From Acidobacteriota bacterium (lineage in GTDB: Bacteria; Acidobacteriota; Thermoanaerobaculia; Multivoradales; JBCCEF01): a stretch of DNA of 64,000 nt. This document shows positions 1 to 8,019 of this stretch, piece by piece (position 1 is the stretch's first letter; every line of letters starts with the position of its first letter). Below the pieces are notes generated by a model. It saw only the letters and a list, made by a program, of their open reading frames with translations, did no database searches and was not told the DNA's origin. The position numbers and the translations under genes were made by a program. The stretch is taken from NCBI GenBank assembly GCA_039030395.1, contig JBCCEF010000009.1:62001-126000 (forward strand). Direction: 5' to 3'.

Positions 1-958
1 AGAGCCGGGTCTCCGTCGGTAGCGGCAGGCTGCGCGAGGCGAGGGGGCGAAGCCACAGCGTCGCCCAGGACTCCGGCGCCCCCTCCACCAGCCGAACGGG
101 ACCTTCGTTAGAGCGCGAAAAAGAACGCACCCGCGGACTGCGCCGCCAGGAGCCGCCGTCGTACACGTCGTAGGTGGCACCTTTGTAGCGCTGATCGATG
201 CCGGTCCGCGCCGGGTCGTCGAAGCGCGCGCGCAGGGCCACCGCCCGGCTCTCGCGGATGCGACCGATGGAGTCGAGGGTGACCTCGTCGGAAAAGCCGG
301 AGGCCTGAATGATCGTGCCGGTGCCGGTGCCGCGAACGTTGACGTAGGGCGACGAGACGCGCGGCAGCAGCGCGAAGAGGGGCACCGAAAAGACGAGGGT
401 CATCAACACCGAAGTGCCGAGGAAGGCACCGAGCGGCAGGCGCAAGAGCGCCGGATCCCGCTGGCCGAAGCCCGCCACCAGGTGGAGAAAGGCAAAGCGC
501 ATCAGCAGGTACAAACCACCCGCCAGGAACACCAGCAGAAAGAGGACGATGGACGGGTGGACGCTGGTCGCCATGGACGCCAGGAAGACGAAGAAAATTC
601 CCATCAAGGCCTGCCATTTGTCGCGCTCCCGGCGCAGCGAGGCGAGCTTGATGAGGATCGCGAACAGGCCGAGATGGAGCATCGGGCCCACCAACCGGCC
701 GCCGCTGAAAGCCCGCAGGTCGATCACGAAGAGCGGCAGGTAAAGCAGCCCGAGAACGTTCATCATCCAGGGCGAAAGCCAGCGGTCGCTGCCGCTCGCC
801 GCATGGCGAATGAACACGACGACGCCGAGCAGATAGATCGCGAGAAACGACCAGCCGAGGGTCTCGTTGAGCGGCAGGGGCAGCGGCGCCAGGAGGGCCA
901 GGAGCCCCAGCAGGATCCGCTTCTCGCGTCCGAAGGCCATCGCCGGATGGGCGGTCAT
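1..958 (-). CDS. Transglutaminase-like membrane protein (TgpA/DUF3488 type), C-terminus off window
   Basis: The frame opens with ATG at 958 and stays open to the left edge, giving about 319 codons of the N-terminal half. The first ~200 residues are strongly hydrophobic with several membrane segments. They are followed by the soluble start typical of TgpA proteins, where FSDEVTLDSIGRIRES resembles the conserved stretch before the transglutaminase core. The catalytic Cys-His-Asp domain would lie beyond the edge and is not seen. The ATG overlaps the stop of the DUF58 gene by 4 nt (ATGA), and with MoxR upstream this is the common MoxR-DUF58-transglutaminase operon. Such sets are linked to chaperone-assisted periplasmic or envelope processing in other bacteria; the exact substrate is unknown. 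Confidence 0.85.
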   Translation of the reverse strand, partial: MTAHPAMAFGREKRILLGLLALLAPLPLPLNETLGWSFLAIYLLGVVVFIRHAASGSDRWLSPWMMNVLGLLYLPLFVIDLRAFSGGRLVGPMLHLGLFAILIKLASLRRERDKWQALMGIFFVFLASMATSVHPSIVLFLLVFLAGGLYLLMRFAFLHLVAGFGQRDPALLRLPLGAFLGTSVLMTLVFSVPLFALLPRVSSPYVNVRGTGTGTIIQASGFSDEVTLDSIGRIRESRAVALRARFDDPARTGIDQRYKGATYDVYDGGSWRRSPRVRSFSRSNEGPVRLVEGAPESWATLWLRPLASRSLPLPTETRL

Positions 959-1986
959 CGGGCCTCCGCGAATTCCGGTTCCGAGGGCGTCGCCTCACCG
1001 GTGGCCAGGGCAAAGCGCAGTTCCGAGGCCTGGGGATCCGTCGAAGCGAGGAGCGAGCGTCCCGGCGGCACGGCCTCGATCAGGGCCAGCGCCTCGAGCA
1101 CGGCGAACCGCTGGCGCCGGCCGGTGGCGAAGGGCAAGCGCCGGTCGCGGGTCACCAGTTCCACCGAAAAGCCCTTGTCGAGGTAGTCGACGGCGGCCGT
1201 CGCCGCCTCGCTCACCAGCCGCTCGAAACGCTGTTCCGCGATGTCATCGGGGAAGGGGGCAACCCCGTTGTCGAGCAGAATGACCAGCCGCCGCGCCTCA
1301 TCCGCCGCGCTCTCCCGGAAGATCAGCGAGCCAGTGCGCGCCGTCTGTTTCCAGTGGATCCGGCGCGGGTCGTCGCCGGAGCGAAAAGCCCGCAGGGAGT
1401 GGAGGTCGTGCCCCCGGCCGCGGCGTCGCGCCCCCTGGTCGCCGAAGGAACCGGATTCGACCGCCTGGTCCGAAGCGGCCGGGAAGACCTCCGGAAACAC
1501 CAGCACCTCCAGCGGAGTTCGGTAGCGCTTCCCCTTGCGGAAGAAGCCGAACGGGAAGAGGCTCGACACGTAGCTCGGGGGTAGCCGCTGGAGGCCACGG
1601 CGAGGCAGGATCAATTCGTAGGAGCCGCGCACCTCGCCGCGCCGCTCGACGTAGGGCACCAACAGCGGCGAACCTTGCTCCGTGAAGGAAAGCAGCAGGC
1701 ACCAGCGAGGCATCAACCGTCCGCGATTGACCAGTCGGAAGGGCAGCCGGAAGGGCCGGTTGGCGAACACTTCGTCCGGCTCCTCGATCCGCACCTCCAA
1801 ATTGCGCACGTTCTGGCGAGACACCAAACCGGAATACACCAGCGTTCCGAGCATCGCTGCCAGCACCATGTACAGGGCGTTGTTGCCGGTGTTGGTACCG
1901 GCGATGGCGACGATCACCGTAAACAGGACGTACCACAGTCCCACTTTGGTGATGCGAATGCCTTGGGGAACGGAGACGCGGGCCAC
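955..1986 (-). CDS. DUF58 domain protein
   Basis: 343 aa with a GTG start at 1986. Two hydrophobic segments near the N-terminus (about residues 15-55) are followed by a beta-rich region and then the DUF58 signature around residue 200 (LRAFRSGDDPRRIHWKQTAR). The rest resembles a VWA-like fold (VILLDNG near residue 245). DUF58 proteins nearly always accompany MoxR ATPases. Here the MoxR gene ends 8 nt upstream and the transglutaminase gene overlaps by 4 nt downstream, so the three are almost certainly co-transcribed. No strong Shine-Dalgarno precedes the GTG, which suggests translational coupling to moxR. Its biochemical role is not established. Confidence 0.93.
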   Translation of the reverse strand: MARVSVPQGIRITKVGLWYVLFTVIVAIAGTNTGNNALYMVLAAMLGTLVYSGLVSRQNVRNLEVRIEEPDEVFANRPFRLPFRLVNRGRLMPRWCLLLSFTEQGSPLLVPYVERRGEVRGSYELILPRRGLQRLPPSYVSSLFPFGFFRKGKRYRTPLEVLVFPEVFPAASDQAVESGSFGDQGARRRGRGHDLHSLRAFRSGDDPRRIHWKQTARTGSLIFRESAADEARRLVILLDNGVAPFPDDIAEQRFERLVSEAATAAVDYLDKGFSVELVTRDRRLPFATGRRQRFAVLEALALIEAVPPGRSLLASTDPQASELRFALATGEATPSEPEFAEAR

Positions 1987-1994
1987 GGCAGGGC

Positions 1995-2942
1995 TTAGAT
2001 GGGCACTGGAACGGACGCCACCAGCCCCTCGATGGCGCGGCGGGCGGCATCGAGGTCGCCTCCGCGCTTGAGCAGGATCCGGTGGGCCAGCACCGGCGAG
2101 GCGAGGCGCTGTACGTCGTCCGGCACCGCGTAGTCACGGCCCTCGGCCAGGGCGTAGGCCTGCACCGAGCGGTAGAGGCTCTGCAGGCCGCGGGTCGAGA
2201 CGCCGAGAATGAAGTCCGAGGACTGGCGGGTTTTCTCCGCCAAGGCCAGCATGTAGTCGACCAGTTTTTCGGTCACCTGGACCTTGGTCACCCGTTCCCG
2301 CAGCGCCAGGAGATCGTCGCCGGTCATCACCGGTTCGAGGTTTTCGAGCACCTCTTCCACCCCGCCGCCCAGGAGCAGGCGCCGCTCGTCCTCGACCGGC
2401 GGATAGCCCAGCCGCAGCGACATCAGAAAGCGGTCGAGTTGGGACTCCGGCAGCGGGAAGGTACCGTGGAATTCGAGCGGGTTCTGGGTCGCCAGCACGA
2501 TGAACGGTTCCGGCAGGGTGTAGCGCTTGCGTTCCACCGACACCTTGTGATCGCTCATCGCTTCGAGCAGCGCCGACTGGGTTTTGGGCGACGCTCGATT
2601 GATCTCGTCCGCCAACACGACGTTCGAGAACAACGGCCCCGGCAGGAATTCGAAGGCCTGCTTCTCCTGGCTGAAGATGGACACGCCAATGATGTCCGAG
2701 GGCAACAGGTCGGAGGTGAACTGGATGCGGTGAAAGGCCAGTCCAAGGGAGCGGGCGATGGCGTGGGCCAAGGTCGTCTTACCAACCCCCGGGACATCCT
2801 CGATCAGGATGTGACCGCGAGCGAGCAAGCAGACGGCGGCCAGCCGAACGGCTCCTTCTTTACCTTGAATGACCCGCGCAACGTTGGTTTCGAGGGCTCG
2901 AATCGAGGAGACGGGATCGGAGGCGGAAATCGAAAGTTGCAT
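1995..2942 (-). CDS. MoxR-family AAA+ ATPase
   Basis: 315 aa, the usual length for MoxR ATPases. Walker A is GVGKTTLA near residue 55, Walker B is VLADEINRA near residue 110, and sensor 1 is VLATQNP near residue 150, followed by the C-terminal lid. MoxR proteins act as chaperone-like ATPases that help mature or insert metal cofactors into partner proteins, often VWA-domain proteins. It is the first gene of the MoxR-DUF58-transglutaminase operon. The 143 nt upstream (2943-3085) separate it from a lipoprotein gene on the same strand; I see no clear promoter there. Confidence 0.95.
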   Translation of the reverse strand: MQLSISASDPVSSIRALETNVARVIQGKEGAVRLAAVCLLARGHILIEDVPGVGKTTLAHAIARSLGLAFHRIQFTSDLLPSDIIGVSIFSQEKQAFEFLPGPLFSNVVLADEINRASPKTQSALLEAMSDHKVSVERKRYTLPEPFIVLATQNPLEFHGTFPLPESQLDRFLMSLRLGYPPVEDERRLLLGGGVEEVLENLEPVMTGDDLLALRERVTKVQVTEKLVDYMLALAEKTRQSSDFILGVSTRGLQSLYRSVQAYALAEGRDYAVPDDVQRLASPVLAHRILLKRGGDLDAARRAIEGLVASVPVPI

Positions 2943-3085
2943 CGTGGAGGTTTACGCCCGGGGGGATGGCGCGTCACAGAAGGCGCCGTTTGAAAGTACT
3001 TCGGATTTGAGCAAGATCAACCCATCAGGATACGTGGAGGAGGAGGCGAACTCCCCCTCCACCGGACCGGAACGGCGGCAGAGCT

Positions 3086-3673
3086 TCAGGAGGCTTCCGA
3101 GAACTCTCGATACTCGGAGCGCTCTTCGGCGGGCACCGGCGAGCGCACCTCGACGGCGAAACCGTCGCCCTCCTGGAAATCCACCCCCTCCAGGGTGTGG
3201 ACGAGGGCACTTCGGTTACCGCGGGCGATTTCGGAGGTGTCGATATAAATCTTCCAGTGGTTTTTCTCGACTTCGTTGCTGTCCGCCTGACTGACGTCGA
3301 GAGTGAGACCCGGCAGTTTCTCGTAGTTGTCGTTGTTGACCATGATGTCGAGCTTGATGTCCTGGGCCACCGGCACGGCCGCCGGCGCAGCATCGGACGC
3401 CTGATCTCCCTCCGCTTCCTCGGTTACCGCCGTGGGATCGACCATCACCGGCTCGCCATTTTCGTCCAGCACGGGATTGCCGTCGTCGTCCAGCATGGGC
3501 TCCATCGGCACCGGCTGCTGCACCACCACAAACCCGTTCAGGTCGGCCGTGTAGCCGGCGCGCAGTTCGGCGACGCGTTCCTCCGGCGTGGGTTGAGCGC
3601 ATCCCACTGCCAAGAGCGAGAGCAGGCAAAGGGAGAGAAGCGAAATCCACAACCGATGGGTCGTCATATACAC
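3086..3673 (-). CDS. Small lipoprotein of unknown function
   Basis: 195 aa. A hydrophobic leader ends in a lipobox (LLAVGC, Cys at residue 25), so it should be a lipid-anchored envelope protein. The mature part has an acidic stretch around residues 60-95 (DDDGNPVLDENGEPVM) and then a predicted beta-rich domain of about 90 aa. The GTG at 3673 is chosen because AGGAGG lies 7 nt upstream; an ATG two codons later is too far from it. I recognise no family. The acidic GNPV/GEPV pair looks like a small internal duplication. It stands alone between the glycosyltransferase and moxR genes, so context gives no function. Confidence 0.8.
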   Translation of the reverse strand: MYMTTHRLWISLLSLCLLSLLAVGCAQPTPEERVAELRAGYTADLNGFVVVQQPVPMEPMLDDDGNPVLDENGEPVMVDPTAVTEEAEGDQASDAAPAAVPVAQDIKLDIMVNNDNYEKLPGLTLDVSQADSNEVEKNHWKIYIDTSEIARGNRSALVHTLEGVDFQEGDGFAVEVRSPVPAEERSEYREFSEAS

Positions 3674-3739
3674 GAAACTGCCTCCTGGATAGAAAAAGAA
3701 CGCGAGTAGAAAGCCGCCGGACGGTGCCGGCGAGGCCGG

Positions 3740-4447
3740 TCAGCGGCCCAGATTATAGCGAAGGATCGCCCAGATGGCCGAGAAGCCGTCCTTCCAGCCG
3801 ATTTTCTTGCCCTCGGCATAGGTCCGGCCGCGATAGGAGATCGGGACTTCGTAGATGCGCGCCCCGCGGCGGGCGACCTTGGCGGTGAGTTCCGGCTCGA
3901 TGCCGAACCGGTTCGACCGCAGATCGATGCCTGCGAGGATTTCGCGCCGGAAGACCTTATAGCAGGTCTCCATGTCCGACAGATTGAGGTCCGTCAGCAT
4001 GTTCGACAGGGTGGTCAAGAAGCGATTGCCGAGGTAGTGCCAGAAAAACAGCACCCGGTGTGGACCGCCGAGGAAGCGGGAGCCGTACACCACGTCCGCC
4101 TCGTCTTCGAGAATCGGCTGCAGGAGCACTGGATACTCCCGCGGATCGTATTCCAGATCGGCATCCTGAATGAGCAGAAAATCGCCTGTCGCCGCCGCAA
4201 AGCCGGCGCGGATTGCCGCGCCCTTACCGCGGTTTTCGGGCTGTTCAAGTAGCTCGAAGGGCATCGGATCGGAGCGCGCTGACAGGTCCCGCAGCAGCTC
4301 CCGCGTGCCGTCCGTCGACTTGTCGTCGACCACCACGATTTCGCGCTCCAAACCGTCCGGCAAGGGGGCCGCGGCCACGCGCTGGAGCAGCTCGTGGACG
4401 GTATTTTTCTCGTTGAAAGCGGGTACGACAATCGACAGTTTTGGCAC
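3740..4447 (-). CDS. Glycosyltransferase family 2 (dolichyl-phosphate mannosyltransferase-like)
   Basis: 235 aa, a single GT-A domain without membrane helices. It starts with LSIVVPAFNEKNT, has VVDDKSTDGT near residue 40 and the metal-binding DXD as QDADLEYDP near residue 95. The C-terminal half (SNRFGIEPELTAKVAR, then PISYRGRTYAEGKKIGWKDG) matches the DPM1/undecaprenyl-phosphate glycosyltransferase group, which transfers a sugar from a nucleotide donor to a polyprenyl phosphate. The acceptor and sugar cannot be read from sequence. The downstream gene on the same strand is the unrelated lipoprotein, 66 nt away. Confidence 0.9.
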   Translation of the reverse strand: MPKLSIVVPAFNEKNTVHELLQRVAAAPLPDGLEREIVVVDDKSTDGTRELLRDLSARSDPMPFELLEQPENRGKGAAIRAGFAAATGDFLLIQDADLEYDPREYPVLLQPILEDEADVVYGSRFLGGPHRVLFFWHYLGNRFLTTLSNMLTDLNLSDMETCYKVFRREILAGIDLRSNRFGIEPELTAKVARRGARIYEVPISYRGRTYAEGKKIGWKDGFSAIWAILRYNLGR

Positions 4448-4507
4448 GACGCGGAAGTGTATCGCAGGGTATCGGCATGATTCTGATCACGCCGGTACCC
4501 TGCTGAC

Positions 4508-4627
4508 ATTTCCCAGGGGGCTAGGCGCCCCATCGTCCCACAAAGCACCGCTAAATTGGGCTCACCCCGTCCACGGCGGCTTGCGGGGAGGCAAGGCCCG
4601 CCGCCTCGCCCTCTACGGCTCGGCCGC
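4508..4627. repeat. Intergenic dispersed repeat, copy A
   Basis: This stretch shares ordered blocks with 48161-48263: CCAGGGGGCTAGGCGCCCC, then GGCTCACCCC, then CGGCGGCTT, then CCGCCGCCTCGCCCT and finally CGGCTCGG. Between the blocks the two copies differ freely. The last blocks form an inverted pair (GGCGGCTT...CCGCCGCC), so the transcript could fold into a hairpin. Both copies are intergenic next to gene ends. It looks like a REP/BIME-like palindromic repeat family rather than a coding or insertion element; no transposase is nearby. Confidence 0.6.
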
Positions 4628-4799
4628 GAGATCCGACACCCTCGCCCATCAAGATCGCCCGTTCGGTGAACGAGCGATCGAAGGACCGTTCCGCGTCTCC
4701 AGACCACAGAAGCCGGACGCGGTGGCCGCCATAGGCGCTGGCGCTTCGCCGTTCGGTGAGTACAATACCGTCTGATCACCGCCTCAAGGAGTCAAACTC
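4628..4799 (+). promoter_or_regulatory. recA upstream region
   Basis: The only convincing elements are a -10-like TACAAT at 4761-4766 and a Shine-Dalgarno AAGGAG 8 nt before the recA ATG. No good -35 stands 16-18 nt upstream of the TACAAT. The 9-mer GTTCGGTGA occurs twice, at 4661-4669 (as the near-palindrome GTTC-GGT-GAAC) and at 4751-4759 directly against the -10. These are plausible repressor sites for an SOS-type regulator, but they do not match the well-known E. coli or B. subtilis LexA boxes, so this is a guess. The rest of the 352-nt gap 4448-4799 holds the dispersed repeat. Confidence 0.4.
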
Positions 4800-5858
4800 A
4801 TGGCAGATGCAAAGAACGAAAAACTGAAGGCCATCGACAGCGCCCTGACCCAGATCGAGCGCCAGTTCGGCAAGGGCTCGATCATGCGGCTGGGCCGCCG
4901 CGAAGCCATTTCCATACCGGCCATTCCCACCGGCTCGCTGGCCGTGGATAGCGCCATCGGCGTGGGCGGGTTCCCGCGCGGCCGGGTGGTCGAAATCTAC
5001 GGCCCGGAATCCTCCGGCAAAACCACCCTCGCGCTGTCCGTCACCGGCCAGGCGCAGCGCGCCGGCGGCGTGGCCGCCTACATCGATGCTGAACACGCCC
5101 TCGACGCTGAGTACGCCACCAAGCTCGGCGTGGATATCGACAACCTGCTGGTATCGCAGCCGGACAGCGGCGAGCAGGCGCTGGAAATCGCCGAGATGCT
5201 GGTACGCAGCAACTCGATGGACGTGGTGGTGATCGACTCGGTGGCGGCGCTGGTACCGCGGGCGGAGCTGGAAGGCGAAATGGGCGACTCCCATGTTGGT
5301 CTGCAAGCGCGATTGATGTCCCAAGCGCTCCGTAAACTAACGGCGATCGTGGCGAAGTCTAAGACCTGCCTGGTGTTCATCAACCAGATCCGCGAAAAGA
5401 TCGGCGTGATGTTCGGCAGCCCGGAGACCACCACCGGCGGCCGCGCTCTCAAGTTCTACTCTTCCGTACGCATTGACATCCGCCGCATCGCCGCCTTGAA
5501 GGACGGCGATCTGGTGGTGGGCAGTCGGGCCAAGACCAAGATCGTCAAGAACAAGGTCGCCGCTCCCTTCCGCATCGCCGAGTTCGACATCGACTATGGC
5601 GAGGGCATTTCGCGGCCCGGCGAGTTGATCGACATGGGGGTGGAGCACCGCATCCTCACCAAGAGCGGCGCCTGGTACAGCTACGGCGACGTGCGGGTCG
5701 GCCAGGGGCGGGAGAATTCCAAGCAGTTCATGCGCGACAACCCGGACCTGGCGGACGAGATCGAGGCCAAACTGCGCGAGGCCTTGAACCTGCCGCCGGC
5801 GCCCAAGGCGGCCGAGGCCCCGGAAGAAGCGCCGAAGGAAGCGGCCGCCAAGGCGTGA
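4800..5858 (+). CDS. recA: Recombinase RecA
   Basis: 352 aa, full length. RecA forms ATP-dependent filaments on single-stranded DNA for homologous recombination and SOS induction. Walker A is [12 protein letters not shown] near residue 68, the MAW-like region [18 protein letters not shown] follows near residue 98, and the L2 loop region [14 protein letters not shown] is near residue 200. The C-terminus ends in an Ala/Glu/Lys-rich tail. ATG at 4800 is supported by AAGGAG 8 nt upstream and by the conserved N-terminus. No recX follows; instead an NhaC antiporter gene overlaps the stop codon. Confidence 0.99.
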   Translation: MADAKNEKLKAIDSALTQIERQFGKGSIMRLGRREAISIPAIPTGSLAVDSAIGVGGFPRGRVVEIYGPESSGKTTLALSVTGQAQRAGGVAAYIDAEHALDAEYATKLGVDIDNLLVSQPDSGEQALEIAEMLVRSNSMDVVVIDSVAALVPRAELEGEMGDSHVGLQARLMSQALRKLTAIVAKSKTCLVFINQIREKIGVMFGSPETTTGGRALKFYSSVRIDIRRIAALKDGDLVVGSRAKTKIVKNKVAAPFRIAEFDIDYGEGISRPGELIDMGVEHRILTKSGAWYSYGDVRVGQGRENSKQFMRDNPDLADEIEAKLREALNLPPAPKAAEAPEEAPKEAAAKA

Positions 5859-7840
5859 TGAGCGATCCGCCGAGGGTCACCGACCGAACGCTCCGGAAGT
5901 GGGCTCAGGCCGCTCTCGCGGCGCTCTTCCTCCTCGCCTCTCCGGCCGCCAGCGCACTGGAGCTGGATGCGGCGGCGAGCGGGATCGCCCTGACCGGCGG
6001 AGAGGCGAAGGTCGAGGTCACCCTGGCGGATCTACCGGCCACGACGCCCTTGGCGGTGACCGTTCGCTCTGACGGGCGGGAACTCCATCGCGCCCTTCTC
6101 GCCGCCGGCGAGCACACCCTCGAAGTGCCGGTGCGGGACCTGCCCGCGGGACGGACAGTCGTTACCGTCGAGGCTGGAGGGCAGAGCGCCGAAACCATTC
6201 TGCGCATCCTGCCTGGCTGGCTCTCGGTGCTGCCGCCGATTCTCGCCATCGGCCTGGCGCTGCTGTTCAAAGACGTGCTGATCTCGCTTTTCCTGGGGGT
6301 CTTTTCCGGCGCCCTGATCCTGGTCTGGGACAACCCGCTGACGGCGCCCTTCGTGGCGTTGGCCCGCAGTGTCGACCGCTTCGTCATCAACTCCCTGGCG
6401 GACCCGAGCCGCGCCACCATCATCGTCTTCACCCTGCTGCTGGGAGCGATGGTCGGAGTGATCTCGAAGAGCGGCGGCACTCGCGGCATCGTGGCCATGC
6501 TGGTGCCCTACGCCACCACCCCGCGGCGCGGCCAGCTCGCCACCTGGGCGATGGGATTGCTGGTGTTCTTCGACGACTATGCCAACACCCTGATCGTCGG
6601 TTCCACCATGCGCCCGGTGAGCGATCGCCTGAAGATCAGCCGCGAGAAGCTCGCCTACATGGTGGACTCCACCGCCGCGCCGATCGCCAGCATCATGCCG
6701 ATCTCCACCTGGATCGGTTTCGAAGTGGGCCTGATCGGCGCCGCCCTGGCCAGCCTGAATGTCGACTTGAACCCCTACAGCCTATTCGTCGGCTCGATCC
6801 CCTACCGCTTCTACCCCATCCTGGCGCTGGTCTTGGGCTTCTACATCGCTTTCTCCGGCCGCGACCTGGGGCCGATGCTCAAGGCCGAACGGCGCGCCCG
6901 GCGGGACGGCCGGGTGCTGGCCGAGGGCGACACCCCCCTCGCCGACTACGGCACCGAATCCGTCGAGCCGCCGAAGGACATTCCCTACCGCGCCGCCAAC
7001 GCCCTGGCGCCGATCCTCACTGTCATCCTGGTGACCTTCGGCGGCCTGTGGATGAGCGGCATCGGCTCTCTGGCGGCGGATGGCACCAGCCGCGCCGACC
7101 ACCCGGCCCTGGGAGCCTGGATGCGAGAAGTGTTCGCCGCGGCGGATCCCTACGCCACGCTCCTGTGGTCCAGCCTGGCGGGCCTGCTGGTTGCCCTCGC
7201 CCTGCCCCTGACCCAGCGTCTCCTGTCCCTGAAGGAGGCGATGGGTGCGGTGGTGGAAGGGTTCAAATCGATGCTGCTGGCGCTAATCGTGCTGGTGCTC
7301 GCCTGGTCTATCGGACAGGTCTGCACCGACCTCCACACGGCGGACTACCTGGTGCGTCTCACCGAGGGCACCCTGTCGCCGGTGTGGTTGCCGGCGCTGG
7401 TGTTCGTGCTCTCCGCCGCCGTCGCCTTCGCAACGGGGAGCTCCTGGGGTTCGATGGGGATCCTGGTACCGCTGGTCATTCCGATCGTCCACGGCGTGGC
7501 GATCAACGCCGGCCACTCGGTGGGCGAAGGGACCTACGTGCACTTGCTGGTGGGATCGATCTCGTCGGTGCTCGCCGGCAGCGTGTGGGGAGACCACTGT
7601 TCGCCGATTTCGGACACCACCATCTTGTCGTCTATCGCCGCCGGTTCGGACCACATCGCCCACGTGCGCACTCAGCTCCCCTACGCCCTGGGCGTCGGCA
7701 TCGTCAGCATCCTCGTCGGCGACATCCTGTCGGCTTTCGGGGTATCGCCTTGGATCTGCATGGTTCTCGGCGCGGCGATCGTGCTGGGCGTCGTCCGCTG
7801 GCGGGGACAGCGGGTCGAAAACGCCGCTACGGCAGGGTAA
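5858..7840 (+). CDS. NhaC-family Na+/H+ antiporter with N-terminal exported domain
   Basis: 660 aa from ATG at 5858, which overlaps the recA stop as TGATG; a GTG one codon earlier is also open. A signal-peptide-like segment (residues ~12-35, ending PAASA) precedes about 80 residues of predicted beta-strand, then many membrane helices. Family motifs are FDDYANTLIVGSTMRP near residue 240, STAAPIASIMPISTW near 270, and GDHCSPISDTTI near 585, as in NhaC/PF03553 transporters that exchange sodium or a charged solute for protons. Most NhaC proteins lack the N-terminal domain; it may be extracytoplasmic. Coupling to recA is unusual, and there is no evidence of shared function. Confidence 0.92.
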   Translation: MSDPPRVTDRTLRKWAQAALAALFLLASPAASALELDAAASGIALTGGEAKVEVTLADLPATTPLAVTVRSDGRELHRALLAAGEHTLEVPVRDLPAGRTVVTVEAGGQSAETILRILPGWLSVLPPILAIGLALLFKDVLISLFLGVFSGALILVWDNPLTAPFVALARSVDRFVINSLADPSRATIIVFTLLLGAMVGVISKSGGTRGIVAMLVPYATTPRRGQLATWAMGLLVFFDDYANTLIVGSTMRPVSDRLKISREKLAYMVDSTAAPIASIMPISTWIGFEVGLIGAALASLNVDLNPYSLFVGSIPYRFYPILALVLGFYIAFSGRDLGPMLKAERRARRDGRVLAEGDTPLADYGTESVEPPKDIPYRAANALAPILTVILVTFGGLWMSGIGSLAADGTSRADHPALGAWMREVFAAADPYATLLWSSLAGLLVALALPLTQRLLSLKEAMGAVVEGFKSMLLALIVLVLAWSIGQVCTDLHTADYLVRLTEGTLSPVWLPALVFVLSAAVAFATGSSWGSMGILVPLVIPIVHGVAINAGHSVGEGTYVHLLVGSISSVLAGSVWGDHCSPISDTTILSSIAAGSDHIAHVRTQLPYALGVGIVSILVGDILSAFGVSPWICMVLGAAIVLGVVRWRGQRVENAATAG

Positions 7841-8019
7841 CAATCGGTACCTTTCGAGCGCCCACTACGCTGTAGTTCGTGGAGGGTCGGTCGCGATCCT
7901 GGGAATTCACTCGCCGAGGTCCGTCCTCCGCAATGAGGTCAAAACCCCGTGCTACATTGAATTGTAGCCATTTTGTAAGAACCGGCGTGTTCGTCAGCAC
8001 GCCCCAGTCAGGAGGACGG
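7841..8019 (+). promoter_or_regulatory. Leader of the hydrolase/CHAT operon with a perfect palindrome
   Basis: GCTACA at 7951-7956 and TGTAGC at 7963-7968 are perfect inverted arms around a 6-nt AT-rich centre, a typical size for a dimeric repressor site. TACATT at 7953-7958 inside it could serve as a -10 box, but I find no matching -35. AGGAGG at 8010-8015 lies just before the ATG at 8020. An in-frame extension to 7879 would place the palindrome inside coding sequence and lacks a ribosome binding site, so this stretch is read as a leader. Confidence 0.5.

Noticed and set aside
108-1013. A 301-codon minus-strand frame at the left edge
   Set aside because: Wrong frame of the transglutaminase-like gene, whose true frame has membrane helices and runs off the window.
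4661-4759. Possible LexA/SOS boxes before recA (GTTCGGTGA twice)
   Set aside because: They do not match well-known SOS consensus sequences and the spacing between arms differs; kept only as a low-confidence note in the recA upstream entry.
7879-8019. Upstream extension of the alpha/beta-hydrolase by 47 residues
   Set aside because: The added residues show no conserved or signal-peptide character, would cover a perfect palindrome, and no ribosome site precedes them, whereas AGGAGG stands before ATG 8020.
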